Assembly (NCBI RefSeq): GCF_011057685.1
Contig: NZ_LNFY01000001.1
Span: 620,001 to 684,000 of the forward strand
DNA from: Thermotoga sp. Ku-13t
Lineage (GTDB): Bacteria > Thermotogota > Thermotogae > Thermotogales > DSM-5069
Direction: 5' to 3'
DNA: 64,000 bases
A model generated the notes under the pieces. It saw only the letters and a program-made list of their open reading frames with translations. It did no database searches and was not told the DNA's origin. The position numbers and the translations under genes are program-made. Shown piece by piece: positions 16,299-25,012 of the stretch (the first letter of the stretch is position 1; the number at the start of each line of letters is the position of its first letter).

Positions 16299-17534
16299 TC
16301 AATGTAGCTGGAAGTGTTCCCTGTTGGCGTCGCATATGTCTTCCAGCAGTTCTTTCACGTTGTGAGACCTCGGACCGAGCGGATGCAAAAGTAGAGCTTT
16401 GATCGCCATCGCTTTCGATCTTTTCAGATACGCTTCTATGGTGAGCCTTTCGTACATCTTTATCGTGTGGATGAGTCCAGCTGCGAAATGATCCGCATCA
16501 CCCATGCTGAGCGGTGAGACAGCGTTGGCCTTCGTCACGCAAGGTATTTCGAGCACGTAATCGGCCGGCAAATTAGCGATCGCGCCTCTGTTTTTCGTGT
16601 TGACGATGTGCACCGAGTTGTTCGAAAGGGCTAGATCTTTGATCAGCATGGCCGCCGCCGTGGAATAAAGGCTCCCGCCCCTCAGGGAGAGTTCTTTTGG
16701 AATCTCACTCTCCGTCTCATACTTTTTGAAGAGTTGTTCTTCGATCTGGATCACCTTTTCGGCACGCGTGCCTTCATGAATGATCTTTTCGAACATCGTC
16801 TGCGTCGACAAATAGTACCGAAGATACGGATTCACGATGAGTCTCAACGATTCCAAGATCCATGCCGGCATCTCTGGAGTGTCGTACTGTGAAACCAGCT
16901 GGAAAACTTTCTGCGTGACATCTTCGTTCTTCAACCACACCTTCTCAACGAAGCTCAAGTGGTTCAGCCCGTAGTACTTCAGGAAAAGATCGTTCACCTC
17001 GCAGGAAAGGAGACGGGCGAGCTGGTTCAAAAGGTTGATGGGTACGTTGCAGAGACCTACGAACCGTTCAAAACCGAGGTAGTTCAACACGAACTCCGTC
17101 ACGTGACCCGAAGGGTTGGTGAAGTTGATGACAACCGCCTCGCTGTGTTTGTCCAAAAGATCGATGTACCGTTCAACGACGGGAAACGCCCTCAGGGCCG
17201 CGGCAAAGCCTCCAACTCCCGTGGTCTCCTGTCCTATGAGGTTGTATTTGAGTGGGATTTCTTCGTCCAGCCTGCGAGCCTTCAAACCACCCGGCCTGAA
17301 CTGGAAGACCACGTACTTTGCTTGTTTCACAGCTTCAACGAAATCCTGGGTTTTGAACAGTTTGAACCTGTCTTTCACCAGCCTCTGGCAGAAAGCGTGC
17401 ATGATCTGAAGCTTTCTTTCGTCGATGTCGTGCATCCAGACTTCCTTAAGCTCGACCTCGTTCGAGATCTGCAACAGACCAGATATGAGCTCTGGAGTGT
17501 AACTGCTACCTGCCCCCACGATCGCCATCTTCAT
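16299..17534 (-). CDS. bglT: GH4 6-phospho-glycosidase (6-phospho-beta-glucosidase type)
   Basis: 411 residues, GH4 family, which cleaves phosphorylated glycosides by an NAD+/Mn2+ redox-elimination mechanism. N-terminal NAD motif AIVGAGSSYTPELI; metal and catalytic residues expected in NPSGHVT (about 140), GLCNVP (Cys162) and GLNHL (His192). Length close to Thermotoga BglT. Its ATG overlaps the stop of the kinase upstream, so both are made together. Beta-glucoside specificity is inferred from similarity to BglT; other GH4 specificities are possible. Confidence 0.9.
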   Translation of the reverse strand: MKMAIVGAGSSYTPELISGLLQISNEVELKEVWMHDIDERKLQIMHAFCQRLVKDRFKLFKTQDFVEAVKQAKYVVFQFRPGGLKARRLDEEIPLKYNLIGQETTGVGGFAAALRAFPVVERYIDLLDKHSEAVVINFTNPSGHVTEFVLNYLGFERFVGLCNVPINLLNQLARLLSCEVNDLFLKYYGLNHLSFVEKVWLKNEDVTQKVFQLVSQYDTPEMPAWILESLRLIVNPYLRYYLSTQTMFEKIIHEGTRAEKVIQIEEQLFKKYETESEIPKELSLRGGSLYSTAAAMLIKDLALSNNSVHIVNTKNRGAIANLPADYVLEIPCVTKANAVSPLSMGDADHFAAGLIHTIKMYERLTIEAYLKRSKAMAIKALLLHPLGPRSHNVKELLEDICDANREHFQLH

Positions 17535-18493
17535 GCACCATCCCCCCAGTGACAGATCAACCTTTCGATCGACTCTTCGCTGAACCTGTAACCTGCCAGC
17601 TCGGCAGCCAGAAGCACCGCCCCGATCACCGGTGGATGCTTCGGAACGATCAGCTGATAATCTCTTCCGAGGGCGGTCTGGATCATTTCCAGAAGCATGG
17701 GATCCGCGTTCTTGAAGAAACTACCTTCAAGCACCAGCTTTATCGGAGGTGTGAAACTCAGTTTCGATCTGAACGCCCTGACGATGCTGAGGACCTCTTC
17801 AACGATCTCGGAGAGTATTTTCAGAGCAACGAAATCATGCTTTCGGGCGGCAGAGAAGAGGATTTTTATCAGTAAAACTACGTATTCCCTCATCTTTTCG
17901 TAATCACCTTCGTATTCGAAATGCATGATGTCTTCGATGTTCGTTTGAACCTGAGATTCGAACATTTCCACCATGATCGTGTTTTCCGACCTTCCATCCT
18001 TCGCCCTCACGATCGCAGAGGCCACCTTACCCGCAACGATGTACGAACCGAGCCTCTCACCGAAAAATGTTGAGAATCCCCCAATTCTCTCGATCTTCTT
18101 TCCATCGCACGCGTAGTTGATCCCACCGGTGCCGCAGCTTATCATGATGCCAACATCGTTGAAAGTTCCAGATCTCAAAGCGATCCTACCATCGTTGTCA
18201 AAAGCGTAGTTTTTCAATCCGAGTCTTTCGAGCATCGAACGCACTATTCTGTTTTCGTACTCGAAGTCGGCCCCAGCCACGCCGAAGAAACTCGCGTCCA
18301 GCTCCTCAACTGTCAGCGACGCTTTCTCCAGCGCCTCTGCTATGGTCTGTCTGAGATTCTGAATGGCTTTCTCCACACCCATTCCCTGGTAATTCGCGCC
18401 GGGTCCCTCGTGAAAGACGATCACGTTTCCAGATTCGTCAACGATCAGAACGTGTGTTTTCGTACCTCCAACGTCCACGCCGAGAAAGTACAT
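17531..18493 (-). CDS. BadF/BadG-family sugar kinase (N-acetylglucosamine-kinase-like)
   Basis: 320 residues with the ASKHA fold. Phosphate-1 loop FLGVDVGGTKTHVLIVD, phosphate-2 SCGTGGINYA and a C-terminal GSFFKNADP adenosine region. ATG 18493 has GGGGTGG seven bases upstream; the open frame continues to 18880 without a site and overlaps the divergent gene. No cysteines for a 4Fe-4S cluster, so this is the sugar-kinase branch and not a dehydratase activator. Coupled to the GH4 gene, suggesting it phosphorylates the glycoside or released sugar handled by that enzyme. Confidence 0.82.
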   Translation of the reverse strand: MYFLGVDVGGTKTHVLIVDESGNVIVFHEGPGANYQGMGVEKAIQNLRQTIAEALEKASLTVEELDASFFGVAGADFEYENRIVRSMLERLGLKNYAFDNDGRIALRSGTFNDVGIMISCGTGGINYACDGKKIERIGGFSTFFGERLGSYIVAGKVASAIVRAKDGRSENTIMVEMFESQVQTNIEDIMHFEYEGDYEKMREYVVLLIKILFSAARKHDFVALKILSEIVEEVLSIVRAFRSKLSFTPPIKLVLEGSFFKNADPMLLEMIQTALGRDYQLIVPKHPPVIGAVLLAAELAGYRFSEESIERLICHWGDGA

Positions 18494-18520
18494 CCAAACC
18501 ACCCCGATGAAAGTACAAGG

Positions 18521-18526
18521 TATAAT
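18521..18526 (+). promoter_or_regulatory. Probable -10 element for the GGDEF gene
   Basis: A perfect TATAAT 34 bases before GTG 18560, in the divergent gap between the kinase and GGDEF genes. No good -35 at 17 bp, so strength or activator dependence is uncertain. Confidence 0.45.
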
Positions 18527-18559
18527 CGCATTGAAGTACAGCATTGGGAGTGGTACAAC

Positions 18560-20080
18560 GTGCGATTCAGAATCACGAACGCTATTCCACTGGTATTGAT
18601 CTTCGTCGCAGCGGTTTTCACACTGATAGTTTATCCGATCTGGCTGGTACTTCCAAAATTGCACAAGACATTTCTGGATCATCAACTCAACGGCTTGACG
18701 CACCAGCTGGACATAGCGATCACGTTGCTGGATCATTACTTTTCGAGCCACAAGAAAGGCACGTTTGACGAGCAAACCGCCCAGCTCAACGCCCTCGAAG
18801 AGCTCAAGCTTCTTCGGTACGGTCCAGAGGGTAAAGACTACTTCTTCGTTCTGAACGAAGAAGGAATTCTCCTGGCGCACCCTTACAAACCGGAGCTGGA
18901 AGGACAGAGCGGGTTCAATACGAACGATGCGGTTTTCGCTGCCGCAGTTCGCGCGATCGTTGAAGCAGCAAAGCAGAACAGAAAATTCGCCGAGTACGAT
19001 TGGTACGTCTACGGGGAACAGAGGCTGGAGAGAAAGATCTCAGCGATAAGAACCTTCGAACCTTGGAGCTGGATAATAGGTACTGGTCTGTACAGCGAAA
19101 CGTTAGAGGAACAGTTCGAAAAGATCGCAGGACAGTTTCGGCGTGTGATCGTCGCGTTCGGTGTCATTTACGTTCTGGTCTCGCTGTTTTTCACGGTATC
19201 TCTCAATCGTTACCACAAAGAAAGAGAGAAACTTTTATCACTGCAATCGCAAGAAAGAGAAAGACTGCAGATCATCCTGAGCTTGCTGCCACAACCCATC
19301 GCGGTGCTCAGGAACGAAGAGGTTATTTTCATGAACCAAGCTTTCAGGAAAATGTTCGTGCAAAAAACCGGAGATTCAGACACACTGCTGCCAGAGGTCG
19401 TTCAAATGTTCGAGACAACACTGAATCAGATCAAAAAGGTTGGAAGGAACGTGGTGAAAACGATCTCGCTGCCCATCGATCAAACAAACAGGTGGTTCGA
19501 AGTGCACGCGATTCCACGTTTCGAGGCCAGGAAAGTGGTTGAGACGATCTTTATTTTGATCGATACGACCCGGCAGGTGAAACAGATAGATCTCTGGAAA
19601 TCCAGAGCAAAGATTGACAGATTGACGGGTTTGGCCAACAGGAACGTTCTGGAAGAGATTTCTCATAATCTGCAGAGCCTCGGTGAAAGATTCTGTGTGA
19701 TCATGCTCGACCTGGACGGTTTCAAGAAAATAAACGACGTTTATGGGCACATTGTGGGAGACGAGGTGCTCAAAGAAGTTGCCCGAAGGTTGTTGGAAAA
19801 CGCGAGGAAAGACACCATACTGATCCGTTATGGGGGAGACGAAATGCTGCTGATAGTTCCCAACTCAGACAAGAAAGCAGGTTACAGCGTGGCACAGAGG
19901 CTGCAGGAAGTAGTGAAGAAGCCCTTCCAGATTGAGAATCTCACCCTGAATCTGAGTGTGTCGGTGGGGCTTTCACAGTTTCCAGAAGATGGCAACAATC
20001 TTGAAACACTCATAAGAGTCGCTGACGAAAGACTTTACAGAGCGAAGGCGATGGGTAAAGGCGGCCTGTGTACAGATTGA
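18560..20080 (+). CDS. Membrane diguanylate cyclase, Cache-PAS-GGDEF
   Basis: 506 residues. Two membrane segments (about 7-30 and 190-215) bracket an extracytoplasmic Cache-type sensor (DYFFVLNEEGILLAHPYKP). A PAS-like region follows (about 240-345), then a GGDEF domain from about 350 (DRLTGLANRNVLEE, CVIMLDLDGFKKINDVYGH). The signature reads GGDEM at 425-429, a Phe-to-Met change at the last position, with other catalytic residues present, so activity is likely. The RxxD inhibitory site is not in register. GTG start with GGGAGTGG upstream. It would make c-di-GMP in response to a small ligand. Confidence 0.88.
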   Translation: MRFRITNAIPLVLIFVAAVFTLIVYPIWLVLPKLHKTFLDHQLNGLTHQLDIAITLLDHYFSSHKKGTFDEQTAQLNALEELKLLRYGPEGKDYFFVLNEEGILLAHPYKPELEGQSGFNTNDAVFAAAVRAIVEAAKQNRKFAEYDWYVYGEQRLERKISAIRTFEPWSWIIGTGLYSETLEEQFEKIAGQFRRVIVAFGVIYVLVSLFFTVSLNRYHKEREKLLSLQSQERERLQIILSLLPQPIAVLRNEEVIFMNQAFRKMFVQKTGDSDTLLPEVVQMFETTLNQIKKVGRNVVKTISLPIDQTNRWFEVHAIPRFEARKVVETIFILIDTTRQVKQIDLWKSRAKIDRLTGLANRNVLEEISHNLQSLGERFCVIMLDLDGFKKINDVYGHIVGDEVLKEVARRLLENARKDTILIRYGGDEMLLIVPNSDKKAGYSVAQRLQEVVKKPFQIENLTLNLSVSVGLSQFPEDGNNLETLIRVADERLYRAKAMGKGGLCTD

Positions 20081-20106
20081 CAGTGATGACGGTCGCGTGG
20101 TAAAAT
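20077..20106 (+). promoter_or_regulatory. Promoter of tRNA-Leu(GAG)
   Basis: Perfect -35 TTGACA (20077-20082) overlapping the stop of the GGDEF gene, 18-bp spacer, -10 TAAAAT (20101-20106), 12 bases before the tRNA. Confidence 0.85.
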
Positions 20107-20118
20107 TTCATACGGACT

Positions 20119-20205
20119 GCCGAGGTGGTGGAATTGGCAGACACGCATGGTTGAGGGCCATGTGGGTTTCGGCCCGTGCGGGTTCAAGTCCCGCCCTCGG
20201 CACCA
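20119..20205 (+). tRNA. tRNA-Leu (anticodon GAG)
   Basis: 87 nt including encoded CCA. Acceptor GCCGAGG/CCTCGGC, anticodon stem CATGG/CCATG with loop TTGAGGG (anticodon GAG), class II variable arm, T-arm GGGTTCAAGTCCC. Confidence 0.97.
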
Positions 20206-20207
20206 GG

Positions 20208-20230
20208 GGGAGCGAAAGCTCCCTCTTTTT
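20208..20230 (+). terminator. Rho-independent terminator after tRNA-Leu(GAG)
   Basis: GGGAGC (20208-20213), GAAA tetraloop, GCTCCC (20218-20223), then TCTTTTT. Ends 24 bases before the HAD gene start. Confidence 0.88.
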
Positions 20231-20254
20231 GTTATACTTTGAACGGTGAGGCGC

Positions 20255-21097
20255 TTGATCAAGCTCGTTTGCATAGACCTCGATGGTACGCTTTTAGACA
20301 GCAAGAAATGCATATCGGAAAGTAACAGAGAGAGTATACGGCGCACGATCGAGCTCGGAGTCAACGTCACGATCTTCACCGGTAGAAGTTTTGGTTCGGC
20401 GGCTCGCTACGTTAGGGAGCTGGAGATAAGCATTCCAGCCGTCTTTCAGAACGGAGCTCTGATCATCGATCCTGTGGGCATGAAGGTCTACAGAAGCATC
20501 GAGCTTGATTCAACGTTGGCACGCCACTTTGTGGAATCATGCCGTGCACATTCTGTCTATCCCGTGGTCTACGAATCCTTCTTTTCGGAGAAAGACATGC
20601 TCGTTGAAGGACCTTATCACGGTGCTTTTGACGAATATTTCAGATTGAACACACATCGGATCACGCTGGTTAAGGACCTGATCGAAGAGCTGAGGAAGAA
20701 AAACAGTGTGGTGGAAGTCGCACTCGTCGGCAGCGTCGACGATGTTAACAGAGCAATCAGGGACGTTTCTTCGATCGCCCACGATGGTTACACGGTCGTG
20801 GAAAACCAGAAGAGAGATGGAGAAGCGTTCGTGGAGATCTTTGGACCCAACGTTGGGAAGGAGAAAGCGCTCGAGTTTTTCTTGGACATGTACGGCATCA
20901 GCCCAAGAGAAGTGATGTACGTAGGGGACAATCTGAACGACGTCTCGATCATGCGCATGGTTGGCATCTCTGTGGCGATGATGAACGCTCCAGAGGAGGT
21001 TAGAGAAATCGCAACGTACGTTACAGAAAGCAACGACGATTCTGGTGTGGCGAAAGCTCTGGAAAGGTTCATCCTTCAGGAGTGTGTTCGAGAATGA
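20255..21097 (+). CDS. Cof-type HAD-IIB phosphatase
   Basis: 280 residues. Likely a sugar-phosphate or nucleotide phosphatase of broad specificity. Motif I LVCIDLDGTLLDS with both catalytic Asp, motif II TIFTGR, motif III Lys around GKEKAL, motif IV VGDNLNDVSI; the large cap after motif II marks the Cof subclass. TTG 20255 gives the usual MIKLVCIDLDG start and has GGTGAGG just upstream; GTG 20246 is an alternative. First gene of a coupled group with lnt and deoB. Confidence 0.88.
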   Translation: MIKLVCIDLDGTLLDSKKCISESNRESIRRTIELGVNVTIFTGRSFGSAARYVRELEISIPAVFQNGALIIDPVGMKVYRSIELDSTLARHFVESCRAHSVYPVVYESFFSEKDMLVEGPYHGAFDEYFRLNTHRITLVKDLIEELRKKNSVVEVALVGSVDDVNRAIRDVSSIAHDGYTVVENQKRDGEAFVEIFGPNVGKEKALEFFLDMYGISPREVMYVGDNLNDVSIMRMVGISVAMMNAPEEVREIATYVTESNDDSGVAKALERFILQECVRE

Positions 21098-22587
21098 GTT
21101 TTCTCTTCCTTGCCCTTTCGAGTGTCTTGACAGCTCTGGCGATGCCAGGTTTCCTCTTTGGCTTTTTCGTATGGTTCAGTTTGATATTCCTCTTCATCGC
21201 CTTGGAGAACAAAAGCGTTCTCGAAAGTACACTGTACGGTTTTCTGTACTTTTTCTTCTTCAGTGCGATCAACCTCTACTGGGTGCTGCCAGTCCTCGTG
21301 GAGAATCTGCCCAGAACGTTTTCGAGGTTTCCAAGCTGGCTGGGTTTCTTCGTCTTCGTGCTCATGCTGGTCATCGAAGCGTTACCCTTTGCTTTGTTCG
21401 GTTTGCTGTATGCGATCGGAAAAAGATCAGTTGAAAATCGAATCTGGCTCGACGCATTCTTCGTCGCATCTCTCTATACCCTTGTGGATTATCTGAGAGG
21501 CCTCGGCGAGATGGGATTCACGGGGGGAACCTTGGCGGACGCTCTGTACAGGGAAGTCGGATTGCTCCAGCTCGCACCCATCTTAGGTTCTTACGGTCTG
21601 ACGTTTTTGATTGTTCTGGTCAACAGGTTGCTGTACACGATGATGAAGAAGAGTTCAAGACCGATCGAAAGGGTTGCCCTGGCCGTGCTCTTGATCGTTC
21701 TTGTTTCACGCAGCGTGGAGAACTTCCTGCCCCTGCCTCAAGACGGTGAAACGAAGCTGGTGGCGCTGCAGACTCACGTCACACCGGAGGAAAAGTACAG
21801 ATCCTCGAGCATGGAGCTCTATTCCAAACTTGAAGGACACCTGGAGAAACTCGGCAATGTGCTGGTTGTCCTGCCGGAAGATGTGTTTCCTTCAGATCCG
21901 ACGAGAGACGAAGTTGGAGAAAATCTCCACAAACTCGCCAGCGAAAAGAACTTGAAGATCGTGCTCGGAGCGGTATCGAGAGAAGGGCCGAAGAATAGCC
22001 TCTTCTTGATCGATGAATGGGGTATCAGGAGGATCTACTCCAAGGTCAGGCTTTTCCCGTTCGTGGAAATGTTGCCTTACGAAAGGATCTTCGGCGCGTT
22101 CAACTTCTTAAGGGGTCTGGCTTACTTCCAGCCCGGTGAAGCTTTCTCACCCGTGAAGGTCGAAGGTTATCCTTCGATAGGATTTCAAATATGCTTCGAA
22201 TCGTACTTCAGCGAGCCGTCTCGAAAGCTCGTCGTCAACGGTGCCGAAGTTTTGATAGTCTGCACGAATGATGGCTGGTTCGCTTACAACATCGCCTTGA
22301 TGCAACATTTCTCAAAAGCGGTGTTTCGAGCGGTGGAGACCAGACGCCAGCTGGTTCAGGTTTCCAACGCGGGCATAACCGGTGTTGTGGATCCTTATGG
22401 GAGGATCGTGAAGGTCTCACCCGTGAGGATGTACGATGCGCTGGAAGTGAGCTTGATCCCGCGCGAAGAGATCACGTTTTACACGAGGTACGGAGACCTC
22501 GTGGTGTGGTTCTGCGTTGGTTTCGTTCTTTTGGGTCTTCTGCTGCCGGACCAGAGGAGGATTCGGGTGAGGAGGATCTGGAGATGA
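21094..22587 (+). CDS. lnt: Apolipoprotein N-acyltransferase
   Basis: 497 residues. Adds the third acyl chain to lipoproteins in the inner membrane. N-terminal half has about six to seven membrane segments; the C-terminal nitrilase-like domain holds the expected Glu (LPEDVFP), Lys ([11 protein letters not shown]) and Cys (IGFQICFES) triad; a final membrane segment closes the protein. ATG overlaps the HAD stop and its own stop overlaps the deoB ATG. Its presence implies triacylated lipoproteins. Confidence 0.93.
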   Translation: MSFLFLALSSVLTALAMPGFLFGFFVWFSLIFLFIALENKSVLESTLYGFLYFFFFSAINLYWVLPVLVENLPRTFSRFPSWLGFFVFVLMLVIEALPFALFGLLYAIGKRSVENRIWLDAFFVASLYTLVDYLRGLGEMGFTGGTLADALYREVGLLQLAPILGSYGLTFLIVLVNRLLYTMMKKSSRPIERVALAVLLIVLVSRSVENFLPLPQDGETKLVALQTHVTPEEKYRSSSMELYSKLEGHLEKLGNVLVVLPEDVFPSDPTRDEVGENLHKLASEKNLKIVLGAVSREGPKNSLFLIDEWGIRRIYSKVRLFPFVEMLPYERIFGAFNFLRGLAYFQPGEAFSPVKVEGYPSIGFQICFESYFSEPSRKLVVNGAEVLIVCTNDGWFAYNIALMQHFSKAVFRAVETRRQLVQVSNAGITGVVDPYGRIVKVSPVRMYDALEVSLIPREEITFYTRYGDLVVWFCVGFVLLGLLLPDQRRIRVRRIWR

Positions 22588-23765
22588 GGGTGATCGCGAT
22601 CGTTCTGGACAGTGTTGGTATAGGTGAACTTGCTGATGCACATCTTTACGGTGACGAGGGAAGCAACACGCTCGTGAACACCGCGAAAGCGGTGGGCGGT
22701 CTGAACTTACCAAACTTGGCGAAGATGGGCCTCGGCAATCTGGACGAGATACCAGGCGTTCCGAGAATGCCTGCCATGGGTGCTTACGGCATCATGCTCG
22801 AAAAGAGCCCCGGGAAGGATTCGACGACGGGGCACTGGGAACTTGCGGGCATCGTGCTGAAAAAGCCCTTCGATCTTTTTCCCAACGGTTTTCCGAAGGA
22901 ATTGATAGAGGAATTCGAACGGAGAACTGGCAGGAAAGTGATCGGAAACAAACCTGCCTCGGGCACCGAGATCATCAAAGAACTCGGGCCGGAGCATGAA
23001 AGAACGGGAGCTTTGATCGTCTACACCTCCGCAGACAGCGTTTTTCAAATCGCTGCCAAAGAAGAAATAATCCCAGTTGAAGAACTTTACAGATACTGTG
23101 AGATCGCGCGGAACCTGCTCGACGAGATGGGATTCAAGGTTGCCAGAGTGATCGCGAGGCCCTTCACGGGCGAGTGGCCCAACTACGTGAGAACGCCCAG
23201 AAGACACGATTATTCTCTGCCACCGGAGGGTCGCACACTGCTGGATGTACTCACAGAAAGCAATATTCCAGTTTACGGAGTGGGCAAAATATACGATCTT
23301 TACGCTGGAAGGGGAATAACGGAAAGTTTCAAGACCGAGGACAACATGGACGGTGTGGACAAAACGATCTGGGTGATGAAGAACAAAAGACACGACTGCA
23401 TGATCTTCACCAACTTGGTCGACTACGACATGAAGTACGGGCACAGGAACGATGTGAAAGGATACGCCAGAGCACTCGAAGAGTTCGATGCGAGGCTTCC
23501 CGAAATCTGGAGTGCCATGGAGCAAGACGACGTTCTGTTCATCACGGCGGACCACGGCTGTGATCCCACCACACCATCGACGGACCATTCGAGGGAGCGA
23601 GTGCCCATCTTGGTCTGCGGTGAACGCGTGTGCAAAGATGTGAATCTGGGCGTCAGAGAATCCTTCGCCGATTTTGGACAAACTGTGGCTGACATCTTCC
23701 AGGTCGAAAGGCTCGCCAACGGTGTCTCGTTCAAAGACCTCCTTTTCTATTGTTCGAACGGATGA
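22584..23765 (+). CDS. deoB: Phosphopentomutase
   Basis: 393 residues, alkaline-phosphatase superfamily. Interconverts (deoxy)ribose 1- and 5-phosphate in nucleoside salvage. N-terminal metal Asp in [13 protein letters not shown], catalytic Thr in [13 protein letters not shown], and C-terminal metal ligands in [18 protein letters not shown]. Full family length. Four-base overlap with lnt before and with the dehydratase-like gene after. Thymidine kinase elsewhere in the window belongs to the same salvage network. Confidence 0.96.
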   Translation: MRVIAIVLDSVGIGELADAHLYGDEGSNTLVNTAKAVGGLNLPNLAKMGLGNLDEIPGVPRMPAMGAYGIMLEKSPGKDSTTGHWELAGIVLKKPFDLFPNGFPKELIEEFERRTGRKVIGNKPASGTEIIKELGPEHERTGALIVYTSADSVFQIAAKEEIIPVEELYRYCEIARNLLDEMGFKVARVIARPFTGEWPNYVRTPRRHDYSLPPEGRTLLDVLTESNIPVYGVGKIYDLYAGRGITESFKTEDNMDGVDKTIWVMKNKRHDCMIFTNLVDYDMKYGHRNDVKGYARALEEFDARLPEIWSAMEQDDVLFITADHGCDPTTPSTDHSRERVPILVCGERVCKDVNLGVRESFADFGQTVADIFQVERLANGVSFKDLLFYCSNG

Positions 23766-25012
23766 GCAAGAAGAGCGTAGCTTACGGTAAACTGATCAGA
23801 TTCTTCTGGAAGAGACCGACCACGGCGCGGAAGTTGCTCAAATTCGGTGTTGAGCTGGAACTTGCGCGTCGCAAGACTGTCGCAGCTGTGAAAAACGATT
23901 TTTCGAGCTGGATCGATCTTTCAGCGCTTTCGATCGTTGCTTCCGCCTTCAACGATGAAGAGATCGCGCTGGTCAATCTGTTCTTCCCAACGGAAATCAT
24001 GGCCGGTTTTGGCTTGAAGTGCGTCTCCGCCGAAGGGCTTGCGGGCACGCTCGCTGCGATGCAGCTGGAAGATTTTGCACTCGCCCGAGCGGAGGCAATG
24101 GGCGTTTCGAAGAACACCTGCTCCTTCCACCGTGCAGGACTCGGTCTGAACCTTTTGAGGATGCTGAGAAACGTCAAAGCTGTTGCGGTCACGAACATGC
24201 TCTGTGACGGCAACATTCCCGTGTTCAGAACGATGGCCCAGCTACACGGTGTCGAGCCCGTGGTGCTCGACGTTCCGCGGACTTTCGACGAGTCTGGGGT
24301 TGAATACGTTTCAAGACAGCTGGAAAACGCAGTCTACGAATTAGAAAACCAGCTGAACAGAAAGTTCGATCATAGAAGATTCGAAGAGCAGCTGAAGATG
24401 GAGTTAGAGATCTTCGAGACATTAAGAGAAATCTATCCGAAGCTGTGTGAAAGACCCGTCAAGCTGCATCTGTACCAGCACGTGAATCTGCTCTATGTTC
24501 TTCACGTCAGGCCGGATGTGTACATGCTGAAGGCCGTTCGGTCGCTCAGAAAACAGCTTGAAACTCAGGTCGAACACATCGATAAAAGATTTTTCTGGAT
24601 GCACCTGAGTCCCTACTACGACAACGTTCTGAACGAAATCTTTTCCAAACACAGCCGGTACACGGTGGTGGCCTGCGAACTCTCGTGGGACTGGATGGAC
24701 TGGAAGGTGGATGTGAGCCATCCGTTCAAAAGTATTGCCGAAAAGTTGTTGCTCAATCCTTTGCTGAGCGGGGTTGACAAGAGAATCCAGTTTGCGAAGC
24801 GACTCACTCTGGACTTCAGAGCTGATGGTGTGATACACTTCAACCATCTTGGGTGTAAACAATCGAGCGGTTCGGTCGAATTCATAAAGAGAGCTTTCGA
24901 TGAACTGAAGATCCCTTTTCTGTCGCTCGACGGAGATTGTGTGGATCACACGAACAGTTCTGCTGAACAGTTCAAAACGAGAGTCGAGGCTTTCCTGGAG
25001 ATGATCCGATGA
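23762..25012 (+). CDS. 2-hydroxyacyl-CoA dehydratase (HgdB/D-component)-like subunit
   Basis: 416 residues, HgdB/FldC/double-cubane family. Cysteines lie where Fe-S ligands are expected: NTCSFHRAG (about 120), TNMLCDGN (about 145) and, in the third domain, [12 protein letters not shown] followed by [12 protein letters not shown]. The last segment is the typical D-component ending ([11 protein letters not shown], gip-like turn, acidic loop). The reaction cannot be assigned: family members dehydrate 2-hydroxyacyl-CoA or reduce small molecules at low potential. Start taken at ATG 23762, overlapping the deoB stop. Its partner is the next gene. Confidence 0.78.
   Translation: MSKKSVAYGKLIRFFWKRPTTARKLLKFGVELELARRKTVAAVKNDFSSWIDLSALSIVASAFNDEEIALVNLFFPTEIMAGFGLKCVSAEGLAGTLAAMQLEDFALARAEAMGVSKNTCSFHRAGLGLNLLRMLRNVKAVAVTNMLCDGNIPVFRTMAQLHGVEPVVLDVPRTFDESGVEYVSRQLENAVYELENQLNRKFDHRRFEEQLKMELEIFETLREIYPKLCERPVKLHLYQHVNLLYVLHVRPDVYMLKAVRSLRKQLETQVEHIDKRFFWMHLSPYYDNVLNEIFSKHSRYTVVACELSWDWMDWKVDVSHPFKSIAEKLLLNPLLSGVDKRIQFAKRLTLDFRADGVIHFNHLGCKQSSGSVEFIKRAFDELKIPFLSLDGDCVDHTNSSAEQFKTRVEAFLEMIR

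Noticed and set aside
17531-18493. Dehydratase activator (HgdC type) for the BadF-family protein
   Set aside because: It lacks the two cluster cysteines seen in the activator domain at 25009-26694; it is better read as a sugar kinase.
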